From UA16 sp042095135 (GTDB taxonomy: Bacteria; Bacteroidota; Bacteroidia; Flavobacteriales_D; Sanyastnellaceae), in the NCBI GenBank assembly GCA_042095135.1, contig JBELBV010000004.1, positions 38,575 through 102,574 of the forward strand: a stretch of DNA of 64,000 bases, written 5' to 3'. Numbering within the stretch: position 1 is the first letter of the stretch; the number at the start of each line of letters is the position of its first letter. The notes beneath the pieces are model-generated. The model saw only the letters and a list, made by a program, of their open reading frames with translations. It searched no databases and was not told the DNA's origin. Both the position numbers and the translations under genes were made by a program. This document shows positions 18,164-26,953 of this stretch, piece after piece.

Positions 18164-19282
18164 ATGCATTTCATTGTTTCCAGCAGCCAACTGCTCCGCC
18201 ACCTTTCTTCGCTAAGCGGCGTCCTGAACAGCAGCAACACGTTGCCCATTTTGGACAACTTCCTTTTCGAATTGGGTCCCGGCGAGGCCGTCATTTCGGC
18301 GAGCGATCTGGAAACGACGATGACCACCAAGCTCGAGGTCAAAACAGAGGATACGGGTTCCATCGCGGTGCCGGCGAAAATGCTCTTGGATATCCTCAAG
18401 GCCTTCCCGGACATTCCGTTGACGTTCAAAGTTGACCCTGCGACGTATGCCATTGAATTGACGAGCGACGCTGGTAAGTACAAGTTGACTGGTGCCAACG
18501 GCGATGAATTCCCCAAATCACCCGAACTGGATGATGCGGCGAGTATGACCATTGATGCCAACGCGTTGATCAGTGCGATTAACAGGACCTTGTTCGCAGC
18601 AGGCAATGACGATTTGCGTCCGGTGATGTCGGGCATTTTCTTCGAGTTCTACTCAGAGAGTGTACGGTTCGTCGCCACTGACGCTCACCGCTTGGTGCGT
18701 TACGGACGCAACGATGTCCAAGCCACATCCAACGCGCAGTTCATCGTGCCCAAGAAGCCATTGAACTTGCTGAAGAACGCAGCCTCTAACGCTGAAGCGG
18801 TGAAGATGACGTATACGGATTCCAATGCCCGCTTCCAATTTGAAGACGTCACGATCATTTGCCGTCTCATCGAGGGCAAATACCCCAATTATGAGGCGGT
18901 CATTCCAAAGGACAACCCCAACCGCATGGTCATCAGCCGGACCAGTTTCCTACAGGCCATCCGCCGGGTTTCCATTTTTGCGAACAAGACCACGCATCAA
19001 GTACGGCTGAAGCTCGCCGGCAGCGAATTGGTCGTGAGCGCCGAGGACCTCGACTTCGCCAACGAAGCCAATGAACGCTTGAACTGCAGCTACACCGGTG
19101 AAGACATGGAGATTGGCTTCAACAGCCGGTTCCTCATGGACATGTTGAATAACTTGTCGAGCGCTGAGGTGTCTTTGGAAATGTCTGCACCGAACCGTGC
19201 GGGCATCATCAAGCCGACGGAAGCCGAAGAGAAAGGAGAGGACGTGCTGATGCTTGTGATGCCGGTTATGCTCAATGCCTAG
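18164..19282 (+). CDS. dnaN: DNA polymerase III subunit beta (sliding clamp)
   Basis: 372 residues, the normal length, with the three clamp domains in order: MHFIVSSSQLLRHLSSLSG at the start, the domain 2 segment VRFVATDAHRLVRY, the RLIEGKYPNYEAVIP strand, and the C-terminal VLMLVMPVMLNA. DnaN is the ring-shaped processivity factor of the replisome. dnaA is not beside it. It ends 11 bases from the convergent rhomboid gene without a visible terminator. Confidence 0.97.
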   Translation: MHFIVSSSQLLRHLSSLSGVLNSSNTLPILDNFLFELGPGEAVISASDLETTMTTKLEVKTEDTGSIAVPAKMLLDILKAFPDIPLTFKVDPATYAIELTSDAGKYKLTGANGDEFPKSPELDDAASMTIDANALISAINRTLFAAGNDDLRPVMSGIFFEFYSESVRFVATDAHRLVRYGRNDVQATSNAQFIVPKKPLNLLKNAASNAEAVKMTYTDSNARFQFEDVTIICRLIEGKYPNYEAVIPKDNPNRMVISRTSFLQAIRRVSIFANKTTHQVRLKLAGSELVVSAEDLDFANEANERLNCSYTGEDMEIGFNSRFLMDMLNNLSSAEVSLEMSAPNRAGIIKPTEAEEKGEDVLMLVMPVMLNA

Positions 19283-19293
19283 GCGAACGAGCC

Positions 19294-20127
19294 TTACCCT
19301 TTCGAATCCAATTCGCCTCGGCCGCCGGTCGGGGCGTTTTTGTTGGAGCTGGATTTGGGGACGATGCGGAACCGGACATCCTGGGAGGCGCCTTCTTCTG
19401 TGGTTGTGCTCTGATTGGAGTCCAATTCCCTTTGGCGAACGACATCCGGGTGCTCCGGGTGTGCGGCGGCCCACCACTCGGGCAAGCGTTCATCCGGAGC
19501 CGGAGCTTGCAGTTCCAAATCGGGGAGTGGCCCCTTGTTTCGAAACACCACTGCCATCAACAGTCCGCTCACCGCTCCTGCGATGTGTCCTTCCCACGAG
19601 ATATGTTCGTCGATGGGCAGCATCCACCAGACCATGCCACCGTAGAGAAACGCCACGAGCAACGTAACACGCAGCAGCAGCCGGGACTTCCGGACCACAC
19701 CGGACGTGAAAAGAAAGGCCGCCAGCGCATAGTTGATGCCGCTCGCACCGATATGGTTGCCGCCTTTGGCAAAAATCCACAGCCCCACACCTGAAAGCAG
19801 GTAAAGCAAGATCCATGTGCGCGCAGCAATCGACCGGTAGAAATAGAACAGCAGGCCGTTAAGCGTGAAAAACGTCGCGGTATTGTTCCACAGGTGTTCG
19901 AGGTCGCCGTGCAAGAATGGATAGGTAAAGACGCCGGACCAATGCTCCCATTCCCGCGGGTGATTGCCCCAACGGCGCCAATTCAAAGCGTAGGTCTCAT
20001 TGATGGCGTACACGCCCCAGATCAACAGTAGGAACAAGGCCGTCGTCCACAACGCGTAAAACAGCCGATTGACATCGAGTACGTTTGGGTTCCACCGGGG
20101 TTGGGGCATGGAGTGGGACAGACGCAT
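19294..20127 (-). CDS. Rhomboid family intramembrane serine protease
   Basis: 277 residues. Several transmembrane helices; the L1/TM2 motif HGDLEHLWNN, the catalytic serine in HIGASGINYALAA and the catalytic histidine in SWEGHIAGAVSG are all present. The last ~75 residues (from about PLPDLELQAPAPDERLPEWW) are a soluble charged tail. The family cleaves membrane proteins within the inner membrane; the substrate is unknown. Start at 20127 is supported by a TACCTTAA box 4 bases upstream. Confidence 0.93.
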   Translation of the reverse strand: MRLSHSMPQPRWNPNVLDVNRLFYALWTTALFLLLIWGVYAINETYALNWRRWGNHPREWEHWSGVFTYPFLHGDLEHLWNNTATFFTLNGLLFYFYRSIAARTWILLYLLSGVGLWIFAKGGNHIGASGINYALAAFLFTSGVVRKSRLLLRVTLLVAFLYGGMVWWMLPIDEHISWEGHIAGAVSGLLMAVVFRNKGPLPDLELQAPAPDERLPEWWAAAHPEHPDVVRQRELDSNQSTTTEEGASQDVRFRIVPKSSSNKNAPTGGRGELDSKG

Positions 20128-20131
20128 ACCC

Positions 20132-20139
20132 TTAAGGTA
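20132..20139 (-). promoter_or_regulatory. Candidate leaderless promoter of rhomboid
   Basis: Minus strand TACCTTAA, then GGGT, then ATG. The same GGTACCTTAAGGG-like string occurs upstream of the S41 peptidase (about 26843-26855), there with a 19-base leader. Confidence 0.4.
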
Positions 20140-20266
20140 CGAAATTGCATCCGAGGGATTCCACAGGTCCGATTGGATAAGTGCTTTTTACCATCCTTTA
20201 TCAGCTTGGGCCGATTTTTAGATTTGGTACCAGTCTAAACCCTGTTGGAAAGAAGCCCAGAGTACC

Positions 20267-21190
20267 ATGAGCATTTCTGAGATTCACGCGTTGTTGGCCT
20301 TGATGGATGATCCGGATGAAATGGTGTACGACCACGTGCGCGATCGGCTTCTCTCCAAGGGCAAAGACGTGCTGCCGTTTGTCAATGACGCCGCGACGTC
20401 TGGAAGGGAGTGTGCTTTGTTCCAGTCGCGGCTGACCAAATTGCAGGAAGGCCTCCAGCAATCGGACATTCGGGAAGAGTTGGCGGCATGGATGGAATGC
20501 GGAGGACAGGACATTTGGGCCGGTGCTCAATTGGTGCAGCGTGCCGTTGACCCAGCTTGGCAAGTTGCAGAATCTAATTATGCCTTTGAATCCCTCAAAA
20601 AAGAGGTCTGGCTTGAGCTGAACGAAGAGCTTACGGCCCTTGAGCAGGTGCGCATCTTGAACCACATTTTCTTCTCCGTCCACGAATTTGAAGGGGTGCG
20701 TCGTATTCCGCATGTGCCGTCAGAGGCGCTGCCTACAGGTGTCTTGGACAGAAAGCAAGGCAACCCCGTTGGATTGGGTATGTTGTACCTGTCCGTAGCG
20801 CAAGCACTGGGCATACCGGTGCGCGGCATCAATCTCCCGAACCATTTTATTCTTGCTTACTGCGATGATGCATTTGTCGGAGAAACGGCTCAAAAGGGGC
20901 AAGCGGGCATTTTGTTTTACATCAACCCTTACAGCCAGGGGACAGTCATCGGCCCCGACGATGTTTGTGAGTTTTTGAGCCACATCGAAGGCGAGGGCGG
21001 GGAGACCGGCCGGCAGTGGCGCCCGGCGCATTCCATGGAGATTGTTCAGCGATTGGTTCGAAACGTAGCCAATGCACTGCGCGAAGAAGGCGATGAGGAG
21101 AAGGCGGAACGCATGCTGGACGTATTCCAGCCGTTGCTTTCATCGTTTGAAAATGCGGAAGAACGTTCGGGCGATTATCCGAATGTCTGA
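20267..21190 (+). CDS. SirB1/transglutaminase-like family protein
   Basis: 307 residues. The core RKQGNPVGLGMLYLSVAQAL followed by IPVRGINLPNHFIL matches the SirB1 transglutaminase-like domain. The equivalent of the papain-like Cys appears replaced by Gly/Leu around GLGML, so catalytic activity is doubtful. The function of the family is poorly defined. A TAGATTTG box at about 20219 gives a ~40-base leader, unlike many neighbours. The last 51 bases overlap the tail of the opposite-strand sugar transferase gene. Confidence 0.85.
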   Translation: MSISEIHALLALMDDPDEMVYDHVRDRLLSKGKDVLPFVNDAATSGRECALFQSRLTKLQEGLQQSDIREELAAWMECGGQDIWAGAQLVQRAVDPAWQVAESNYAFESLKKEVWLELNEELTALEQVRILNHIFFSVHEFEGVRRIPHVPSEALPTGVLDRKQGNPVGLGMLYLSVAQALGIPVRGINLPNHFILAYCDDAFVGETAQKGQAGILFYINPYSQGTVIGPDDVCEFLSHIEGEGGETGRQWRPAHSMEIVQRLVRNVANALREEGDEEKAERMLDVFQPLLSSFENAEERSGDYPNV

Positions 21191-21727
21191 ACCAAACGTG
21201 GCCGAGCGAACGTAGGCCAACTGTTGCTGCACTTTCTCGGGTAAAATCACATCTCGGTAATACCGTTCCGGATCGGTGGCTGCTTCAAGGCGCTCACCCT
21301 CGTCAAACCCTGCGATGCTCGCGGGGTCGGTGAGCCCCGGACGGACATCCAAGACTTCCCGCATTTCATCGGTGTACAGCGCCACGTATTTCGCCACCTC
21401 GGGTCGCGGTCCGACCAAGCTCATGTTGCCTTTCAATACATTCCACAGCTGGGGGAGTTCGTCCAATTTGTAGCTCCGCAGCACACGGCCTACGGACGTA
21501 ATGCGCGGGTCGCTGGTCCCGAGGGTGACTTGCGCCCCGTCACGGTGCACATGCATGGATCGGAATTTGTGCAGCCGAAACGGAACACCGTGGCGTCCAA
21601 TGCGTTCTTGGTGGTAGAAAGCACCTCCACGCGATTCGGCTGCGACTGCAGCAGCAATCAGCAGCAGGAGCGGAGTAAGTAGTGCCAAGGCTGTAGCGCT
21701 GAAAAGCGCATCAAAAACACGCTTCAT
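21140..21727 (-). CDS. Sugar transferase (initiating phosphoglycosyltransferase, PglC/WbaP C-terminal type)
   Basis: 195 residues. One N-terminal membrane helix (LALLTPLLLLIAAAVA) and the bacterial sugar transferase signature: AFYHQERIGRHGVPFRLHKF, KLDELPQLWNVLKGNMSLVG, then PRPEV and RPGLTDPASIAG. These enzymes load the first sugar phosphate onto undecaprenyl phosphate for surface polysaccharide synthesis. It overlaps the upstream DegT aminotransferase by 4 bases (ATGA), so the pair is an operon, probably making a modified amino sugar and starting glycan assembly. Confidence 0.93.
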   Translation of the reverse strand: MKRVFDALFSATALALLTPLLLLIAAAVAAESRGGAFYHQERIGRHGVPFRLHKFRSMHVHRDGAQVTLGTSDPRITSVGRVLRSYKLDELPQLWNVLKGNMSLVGPRPEVAKYVALYTDEMREVLDVRPGLTDPASIAGFDEGERLEAATDPERYYRDVILPEKVQQQLAYVRSATFGSDIRIIARTFFRIFKR

Positions 21728-22950
21728 GAATTGACTGCCGTTTCGACTGCGTCCTTCAAGGCCTGCACGACTCGCTCAACGTCTTCGTCGCTCAATTCCA
21801 AGTGAATGGGCAGGCTCAAGCTTTCTTCAAACAGCCGAGCTGAGGCGGGGTAGTCTGCAACGCGTTCCCCTCGGCGTTGGTGCAATGTCAGCATGGGGAG
21901 GGGTTGAAAATGCACGTTGGTGGCGATGCCCTGTGCTTTGAGGTTGCGCATGATGCCATCGCGCTGCTCCGCCGAAATCCCTTTAATCCGCAGCTGGAAC
22001 AAATGGTATGAGCTCGTGCGCAAGGCGTCCGCAATTGGAGGCGATTCATACCAAGAGCACGCTTTAAAGCCTGCATGGTATTGGTCGGCAATGGCGGCAC
22101 GGCGTTGCAGTTGATCGGGGTACTTGCGGAGTTGTGCCCGGCCGATGGTGGCTTGCAAGTCCGTCATGTTGCATTTGTACCCCGCTTCCACCACGTCGTA
22201 ATGCCAGCTACCCGTGGTTTTTTCCAAGGCGCTTTTGGATTGCCCATGCAGAGCCATCGCCTTGAACCAACCGAGGATCTCATCCATCTCAAAGGTGTTG
22301 GGAAGGTTGAACGCCAGCGCACCCCCTTCTGCCGTGGTCAAGTTCTTGACCGCATGGAAACTGAATCCGGTGATGTCCGCCTGGCGGCCTACAGGTTGCC
22401 CGGCGTAGGTGGCGCCAAATGAATGCGCCGCATCGGACAGAAATAGTGGCCGTCCAAGTTGGGCTTGCAGGTCATTCTGGGCTTGGAAAGTTGCACGGGT
22501 TGTTTCCGCGTTCAGCACCGCAGTGATGGCATCGTAATCGACGGGCCATCCACCTAGGTCTACCGGCATGATTGCCTTGGTTCGAGGTCCAATGAGCGGA
22601 AGAATCGCCGACGCCGTGATCACCCGCTCGGCGGGGTCAATGTCCACCAGCACGGGTGTGGCCCCACAGTGCAGCACGATGTTGGCCGTCGCAGCATAGG
22701 TCATGGCTGGTATGATGACTTCGTCACCTGGTCCAATGCCAAACCAACGCAGCGCCAATTCACATGCAGTGGTCCAGCTGGAAAAGCAAACCACATGGCT
22801 AACGTTCAGAAAGGCCTCCAACTCTCGCTCGAACGCTATTAATTCAGGCCCAGAGGTAATCCATCCCGAACGCAATACGTTGGTTACCGCAGCGATGGTG
22901 TCGTCATCGATTGGAGGTGGGGCAAAGCCAATGGGTTTGGGCGTCGGCAT
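21724..22950 (-). CDS. DegT/DnrJ/EryC1/StrS family PLP-dependent sugar aminotransferase
   Basis: 408 residues from ATG 22950, giving MPTPKPIGFAPPPIDDDT; a longer frame to 23007 is rejected since TAATTTGC lies 3 bases before this ATG and the family starts here. PLP-binding features: SWTTACELAL, the Asp/His pair in FLSDAAHSFGA, and the internal aldimine Lys in FSFHAVKNLTTAEGGAL. The family aminates keto sugars bound to nucleotides. Coupled to the sugar transferase next to it, suggesting bacillosamine-like or related surface glycan synthesis (inference). Confidence 0.93.
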   Translation of the reverse strand: MPTPKPIGFAPPPIDDDTIAAVTNVLRSGWITSGPELIAFERELEAFLNVSHVVCFSSWTTACELALRWFGIGPGDEVIIPAMTYAATANIVLHCGATPVLVDIDPAERVITASAILPLIGPRTKAIMPVDLGGWPVDYDAITAVLNAETTRATFQAQNDLQAQLGRPLFLSDAAHSFGATYAGQPVGRQADITGFSFHAVKNLTTAEGGALAFNLPNTFEMDEILGWFKAMALHGQSKSALEKTTGSWHYDVVEAGYKCNMTDLQATIGRAQLRKYPDQLQRRAAIADQYHAGFKACSWYESPPIADALRTSSYHLFQLRIKGISAEQRDGIMRNLKAQGIATNVHFQPLPMLTLHQRRGERVADYPASARLFEESLSLPIHLELSDEDVERVVQALKDAVETAVNS

Positions 22951-22953
22951 TCC

Positions 22954-22985
22954 GCAAATTACGTTGAGATGGCCATTGGTTTCAA
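22954..22985 (-). promoter_or_regulatory. Leaderless-type promoter of the DegT operon
   Basis: Minus strand TTG (22983-22985), 21 bases, TAATTTGC (22954-22961), then GGA and the ATG. Both promoter elements are present. Confidence 0.55.
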
Positions 22986-23067
22986 GCTTTTTGAGGCTGG
23001 CCGTCAAGGCTTCAGTATTAATGTTAATAAGCAGCTAGTATTGAGTCATTCACCACGTTAATAAAGT

Positions 23068-23075
23068 TATTTTTG
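23068..23075 (+). promoter_or_regulatory. Possible -7 box of the Crp/Fnr regulator gene
   Basis: TATTTTTG matches TAnnTTTG and lies 49 bases before ATG 23125, in an AT-rich 174-base gap between divergent genes. Nothing else is seen in that gap. Confidence 0.35.
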
Positions 23076-23124
23076 CGCGGCGAAATGAGCTAAACTTTTC
23101 GTTCACATCGCTTTGCAACTCAAA

Positions 23125-23784
23125 ATGAGTACCTTTTCACCAAATCTAGAGCAAATGATTTCACCCAATCAACGCCATTGGTGCTCTGCAGATCTTGCGG
23201 ACGTGTTGTCAGCAAAAGCAGAACTTATTCAAATGCCGAAAGGCAGTACCGTCATGTCACCCGGTGACGTCGTGCAAGGTGCGTTCATTTTGCAGAAAGG
23301 CACGGTGAAGTTGTTCCGTGTTTTCGAATCAGGCGAAAAGCACTTGTTGTATCTTCTTTCGGGCAACTGCATGTGTGCCATGAGCAGTCTGACAGGTTTA
23401 ATGGGCGGACAGATTCCCATTCTCGCTGAAGCAGAAGAAGACATTGAAATTCAGTTTATTCCAAAGGAAGAATCGAATCGGTTGTTTTTGGAAAACGAAG
23501 AGTGGCGCACGCTCATCCTGAAAGGAGTATTGGAGTCGTGGGAAGAATCGATGAGCATGCTGGACCAAGTGGCGTTCAAGCCATTGCAGCTTCGATTGGA
23601 GAGGTATTTGGCACAGCACGCTTCCCTTTCGGAACGTCAGGTGGTGCAAAAACCGCATGCGGAAATTGCGCATGAATTAAATGTCAGTAGGGAAGCAGTG
23701 AGCCGGGTACTTAAGCTGATGGAGAATCAAGATGCTGTGCACTTAGGGCACGGTTCCATCAAGGTCATGAACGTACGTGCTTGA
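23125..23784 (+). CDS. Crp/Fnr family transcriptional regulator
   Basis: 219 residues from ATG 23125. Cyclic-nucleotide-binding-like N-terminal domain (MPKGSTVMSPGDVVQGAFIL, GTVKLFRVFESGEKHLLYLL) and a C-terminal winged helix-turn-helix (HAEIAHELNVSREAVSRVLK). The PRxxE/R cAMP site is not obvious, and the four-Cys Fe-S arrangement of FNR is missing (only a NCMCAM pair near residue 85), so the signal is unknown. Target genes cannot be inferred from position. Confidence 0.92.
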   Translation: MSTFSPNLEQMISPNQRHWCSADLADVLSAKAELIQMPKGSTVMSPGDVVQGAFILQKGTVKLFRVFESGEKHLLYLLSGNCMCAMSSLTGLMGGQIPILAEAEEDIEIQFIPKEESNRLFLENEEWRTLILKGVLESWEESMSMLDQVAFKPLQLRLERYLAQHASLSERQVVQKPHAEIAHELNVSREAVSRVLKLMENQDAVHLGHGSIKVMNVRA

Positions 23785-23794
23785 CGGTTTTATC

Positions 23795-24667
23795 TCAGTC
23801 CAACTCAGCGTCCCGGTCTATCGCTGTGCGTTTGCGAAAAGCCGTGAGTTCTTGAGGCTCGAGCACTGTGGCCTGTGACAAGTAGATTCTGGCCCGGCCA
23901 ACCACCAACTCTGTCTCGACAAAAACGGGCAGCCGCCTTTCGTCTGCGGTGACGATGACCCGCATTTGAGCACCTGCCTTGAATACCGTTCCATCAATGA
24001 GGATGGGGGAGAACTCCCAACATTCAACAGCGGTCTGAGTAGTGGGGTCTTCGTGTTGTACGGTCCCCCTGAAGTCAAGCCGCGTGCGGTGCACTTCCCC
24101 GTCCAGGATGAGGTGCAAAGCGACGGTGTCGCCCGATTGATAATCCTCCCACGGCAAGTGTCGGCAATGGTGGACGGCGGTCATCACATCGTGCAAGGTG
24201 GCATCAAGGTCATTCGCAATTGCTCCACTTTCGAGCTCATTGTCGGAGCTGATCCAAGTCACTTCCTGTGGGTTTTTCAGGAAATACCAGCGGTCGTAGC
24301 GGTGGCTTCCTTCCCGCCCGCGCCGTTGGAAATTGATGGGGCTTAAGTGGGCATTCGCAACGCTTGCGTAGATGCTGTTGACCGGATAGAACCAATTCCA
24401 GTGATTGCGGGAGGCGCCCCACCCTTCGAAACTCCAGAGTTGATTTCCGCTGTACGCCATGGATGCCGTCGTAAAACTGACATCGCCGACTTCCAGGTAA
24501 AATGGTCCCCACTCGTATGTGACCGTATAATCCAATCGCTCGCCATCGGTGGGCTGCGTTGCAAATGGCTGGGCAGCAACTGGGGCCGCTATCCACGAGG
24601 TGGAAAGCAACAAAAAAACCCTGCTCCGGGGCAGGGTTTTTAAGAATTCGAAAAATCCAAAAGGCAT
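23795..24667 (-). CDS. DUF3108 domain-containing exported protein
   Basis: 290 residues. The signal peptide (SRVFLLLSTSWIAAPVAAQP) leads into a DUF3108-like beta-rich domain: ERLDYTVTYEWGPFYLEVGD, then the WFYPVNSIYA and LPVFVETELVVGRARIYL strands. These periplasmic proteins are poorly characterised. The start overlaps the DUF1573 stop by one base (TAATG), a sign of coupled translation. The signal-peptide codons contain a full intrinsic terminator hairpin (24612-24641), which is unusual. Confidence 0.85.
   Translation of the reverse strand: MPFGFFEFLKTLPRSRVFLLLSTSWIAAPVAAQPFATQPTDGERLDYTVTYEWGPFYLEVGDVSFTTASMAYSGNQLWSFEGWGASRNHWNWFYPVNSIYASVANAHLSPINFQRRGREGSHRYDRWYFLKNPQEVTWISSDNELESGAIANDLDATLHDVMTAVHHCRHLPWEDYQSGDTVALHLILDGEVHRTRLDFRGTVQHEDPTTQTAVECWEFSPILIDGTVFKAGAQMRVIVTADERRLPVFVETELVVGRARIYLSQATVLEPQELTAFRKRTAIDRDAELD
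24612..24641 (-). terminator. Intrinsic terminator inside the DUF3108 signal-peptide codons
   Basis: Minus strand: AAAAACCCTGC, loop CCCGGA, GCAGGGTTTTTTT. An 11-base perfect stem followed by a T-run, 24-55 bases after the DUF1573 stop. It should end the ctpA-DUF1573 transcript unless translation of DUF3108 opens the hairpin. Confidence 0.8.
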
Positions 24668-25191
24668 TAAGCGCCGGGCTCAACTTCGACAAACGCCTTG
24701 ATGGTCAAAAACGTCTGAGCAGGATCGGTATTGCCATTGATTGTGACCTTCTTGGTCTGCTGGTTTTTCTTGCCTTTAGAATTGAATTTGACTTCGATCT
24801 TTCCGCTTTCCCCTGGTTGAATTGGCTCCTTCGGGCACTTCGGTACGGTGCATCCGCAGGAGCCCTTGCAGTTATCGATGATGAGCGGCTCATCCCCAGA
24901 ATTGGTGAATTCGAACATGTGCGTGACAGCGTCTCCTTGTGCCAAGGTGCCGAAATCAAATTCGTACTCGTTGAAGGAGATTGTGGTCGTCGGTCCGGTT
25001 GGCGCTACAGCAGCTGTTTTTGCCGGATCGAAGTTGCCGTCCGCACCGGGGCTGGTGTTCTCCGGAAGTTCACGGGAGTCTTCTTCAGCAGCGGGGCGAG
25101 AAATCGCGGTTTCACTGCTTCCTTCTCCTGCACAACCAATGGCCAATACGGCCAGTGCAGGTACAAACAAAAATTTCCAGTTCAGTTTCAT
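24667..25191 (-). CDS. DUF1573 domain lipoprotein
   Basis: 174 residues. Lipobox LAIGC, a ~50-residue Ser/Glu/Pro-rich linker, then a DUF1573 (immunoglobulin-like) domain: YEFDFGTLAQGDAVTHMFEF, the Cys-rich NCKGSCGCTVPKCP, and GKIEVKFNSKG. It is predicted to sit in the envelope, facing the periplasm or surface. Function of the family is unknown. It follows ctpA by 29 bases and precedes DUF3108 with a one-base overlap. Confidence 0.9.
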   Translation of the reverse strand: MKLNWKFLFVPALAVLAIGCAGEGSSETAISRPAAEEDSRELPENTSPGADGNFDPAKTAAVAPTGPTTTISFNEYEFDFGTLAQGDAVTHMFEFTNSGDEPLIIDNCKGSCGCTVPKCPKEPIQPGESGKIEVKFNSKGKKNQQTKKVTINGNTDPAQTFLTIKAFVEVEPGA

Positions 25192-25220
25192 GATTGTTGT
25201 TTTCTAGTCAAAATTACAAT

Positions 25221-26825
25221 TCAAAAGGTATCGTGCGCAAGGTTAGCTTTCTCAAAAGTGCCATCCTGTAGTATCTCAATCGCCCGTTTCAACGATTCAT
25301 TCAAGTCGGAAATCACCCGGTAAAAGGTGCTTTGATCGAGCAGGTTTCTGCCCATCATGGCCTTCAACCGCAAGGCGATAGCATCACCGGATTTGGACCA
25401 GTCCTCTTCGTTGAATTCCACACCTTCATCCGTGGCGAAAGTCTGAAAGTCCTCCAGCATCTGTCGGGTGACTTCGAATTTTTGGAGGAAAACATCCTCT
25501 GTCGGGTAGGCCGCTTCCAATTCAGCACGTCGGCTGTCCACGTACGTCAAGGCGTAGCGGTTGTCCAGGCCTTTGCGCAAAATGGAGCTGAAGTAGGCCG
25601 AGTTGTCCGTGGTGTCAAGGGGGACAAAAACATCAGGCACGATGCCGCCTCCGCCGTATACCGTTCTGCCCCGCAGCCGGGTCTCGTACTTCAAACTGTC
25701 AGGCAAATCGAGGCTGTCGAGGCTCATCATTTCCCCCGATTCGTACCGATCAAACTTCTCCATGCGGTAGGCATCTACGCCCTCGTCGTAGGGTTTCTGG
25801 ATGCACCGTCCGGAAGGGGTGTAGTACTTTTGCACGGTCAGGCGCACCGCGCTACCATCAGGCAGGTTCACGGGGCGTTGAACGAGGCCCTTGCCGAAGC
25901 TGCGACGGCCAACAATCAACCCACGGTCCCAGTCTTGCACGGCGCCGGAAACGATTTCCGAAGCGGATGCACTTCCTTGGTCAATCAGCACGACGAGTCG
26001 GCCCTTCTCGAATCGGCCAGGAATGCGTGAGTAGGTATCATCTCGCGGGAATGAGCGGCCCTCGGTGTAGACGATGAGCTTCTGCTCTGACAAGAATTCA
26101 TCGGCCATTTGGATGGCCGTGCGCAGCATGCCGCCGCCATTTCCCTGCAGATCCAAAACCAAGTCTTCCATGCCTTCTTGCTGGAGCTTAGCGAAGGCCT
26201 TGTACAATTCGCTCATGGTTGACTTGGAGAAGCGGTTGACCTTGACGTAACCAATGCCCGGGGCGACCATGAACGAAGCATCCACAGAGAAGATGGGGAT
26301 TTTGTCGCGAATGATTTCAAACGTTAGCAGTTCGGGGTCATTCCCGCGTTTGATGCCGACGGTGACCAGCGTTCCTTTCGGTCCCTTGAGCAAGCGCTGC
26401 ACATCTTTGTTGGTCACCCCGGTTCCGGCAACGACTTCACCGTCGACAGTGACGATGCGGTCTCCCGCCATGATGCCGAGCTTTTCAGAGGGTCCGCCCG
26501 AGATAGGCGAGACGACCATGATGGTGTCCCGGAAAATGTTGAATTGAATGCCGACGCCTTCGAAGTTTCCATTCAATGGCTCGTCGGCGGCTTGGAGTTC
26601 TTCGGCCGGGATGTACACAGAGTGCGGATCCATCTCTTCCAGCATGTTCACAATGGCGGTCTCTACCAAGGATTCCATGTCCGTGTCCTCCACATAGAGT
26701 TGATCCATATAGTAGAGGAGCGTGTTAAATTTCTGGCCTTGTTCCTCAAAATCAGACGATTGCGACCATGCGGCTCCGACCACCCCCCAAGCCATCATCC
26801 AACCCAATGCAAACTTCTTTCCCAT
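25221..26825 (-). CDS. Carboxy-terminal processing peptidase, family S41 (CtpA-like)
   Basis: 534 residues from ATG 26825 (MGKKFALGWMMAWGVV signal sequence). A PDZ domain (EGVGIQFNIFRDTIMVVSPI, GIMAGDRIVTVDG) precedes the S41 core: LDLQGNGGGML, the catalytic Ser in DQGSASASEIVSG and the catalytic Lys in GRRSFGKGLVQ. Such proteases trim or degrade envelope proteins in the periplasm. It heads the ctpA-DUF1573-DUF3108 transcription unit. The extra 31 N-terminal residues of the open frame are excluded because they precede the signal sequence. Confidence 0.94.
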   Translation of the reverse strand: MGKKFALGWMMAWGVVGAAWSQSSDFEEQGQKFNTLLYYMDQLYVEDTDMESLVETAIVNMLEEMDPHSVYIPAEELQAADEPLNGNFEGVGIQFNIFRDTIMVVSPISGGPSEKLGIMAGDRIVTVDGEVVAGTGVTNKDVQRLLKGPKGTLVTVGIKRGNDPELLTFEIIRDKIPIFSVDASFMVAPGIGYVKVNRFSKSTMSELYKAFAKLQQEGMEDLVLDLQGNGGGMLRTAIQMADEFLSEQKLIVYTEGRSFPRDDTYSRIPGRFEKGRLVVLIDQGSASASEIVSGAVQDWDRGLIVGRRSFGKGLVQRPVNLPDGSAVRLTVQKYYTPSGRCIQKPYDEGVDAYRMEKFDRYESGEMMSLDSLDLPDSLKYETRLRGRTVYGGGGIVPDVFVPLDTTDNSAYFSSILRKGLDNRYALTYVDSRRAELEAAYPTEDVFLQKFEVTRQMLEDFQTFATDEGVEFNEEDWSKSGDAIALRLKAMMGRNLLDQSTFYRVISDLNESLKRAIEILQDGTFEKANLAHDTF

Positions 26826-26920
26826 GTCGTTTTTCAATGAGCCCTTAAGGTACCGATTCTTATTGCGTGATTTCCCCGTGCACTCCCCAATTTTCCCCAA
26901 TCGAATTGGGACAATCATCG

Positions 26921-26928
26921 TAAATTTG
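26921..26928 (+). promoter_or_regulatory. Consensus -7 box of the secreted peptidase gene
   Basis: TAAATTTG, 25 bases upstream of ATG 26954. A leader of about 20 bases is expected. Confidence 0.5.
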
Positions 26929-26953
26929 ACAGAGAACCTTTAGAAACCTTTTC

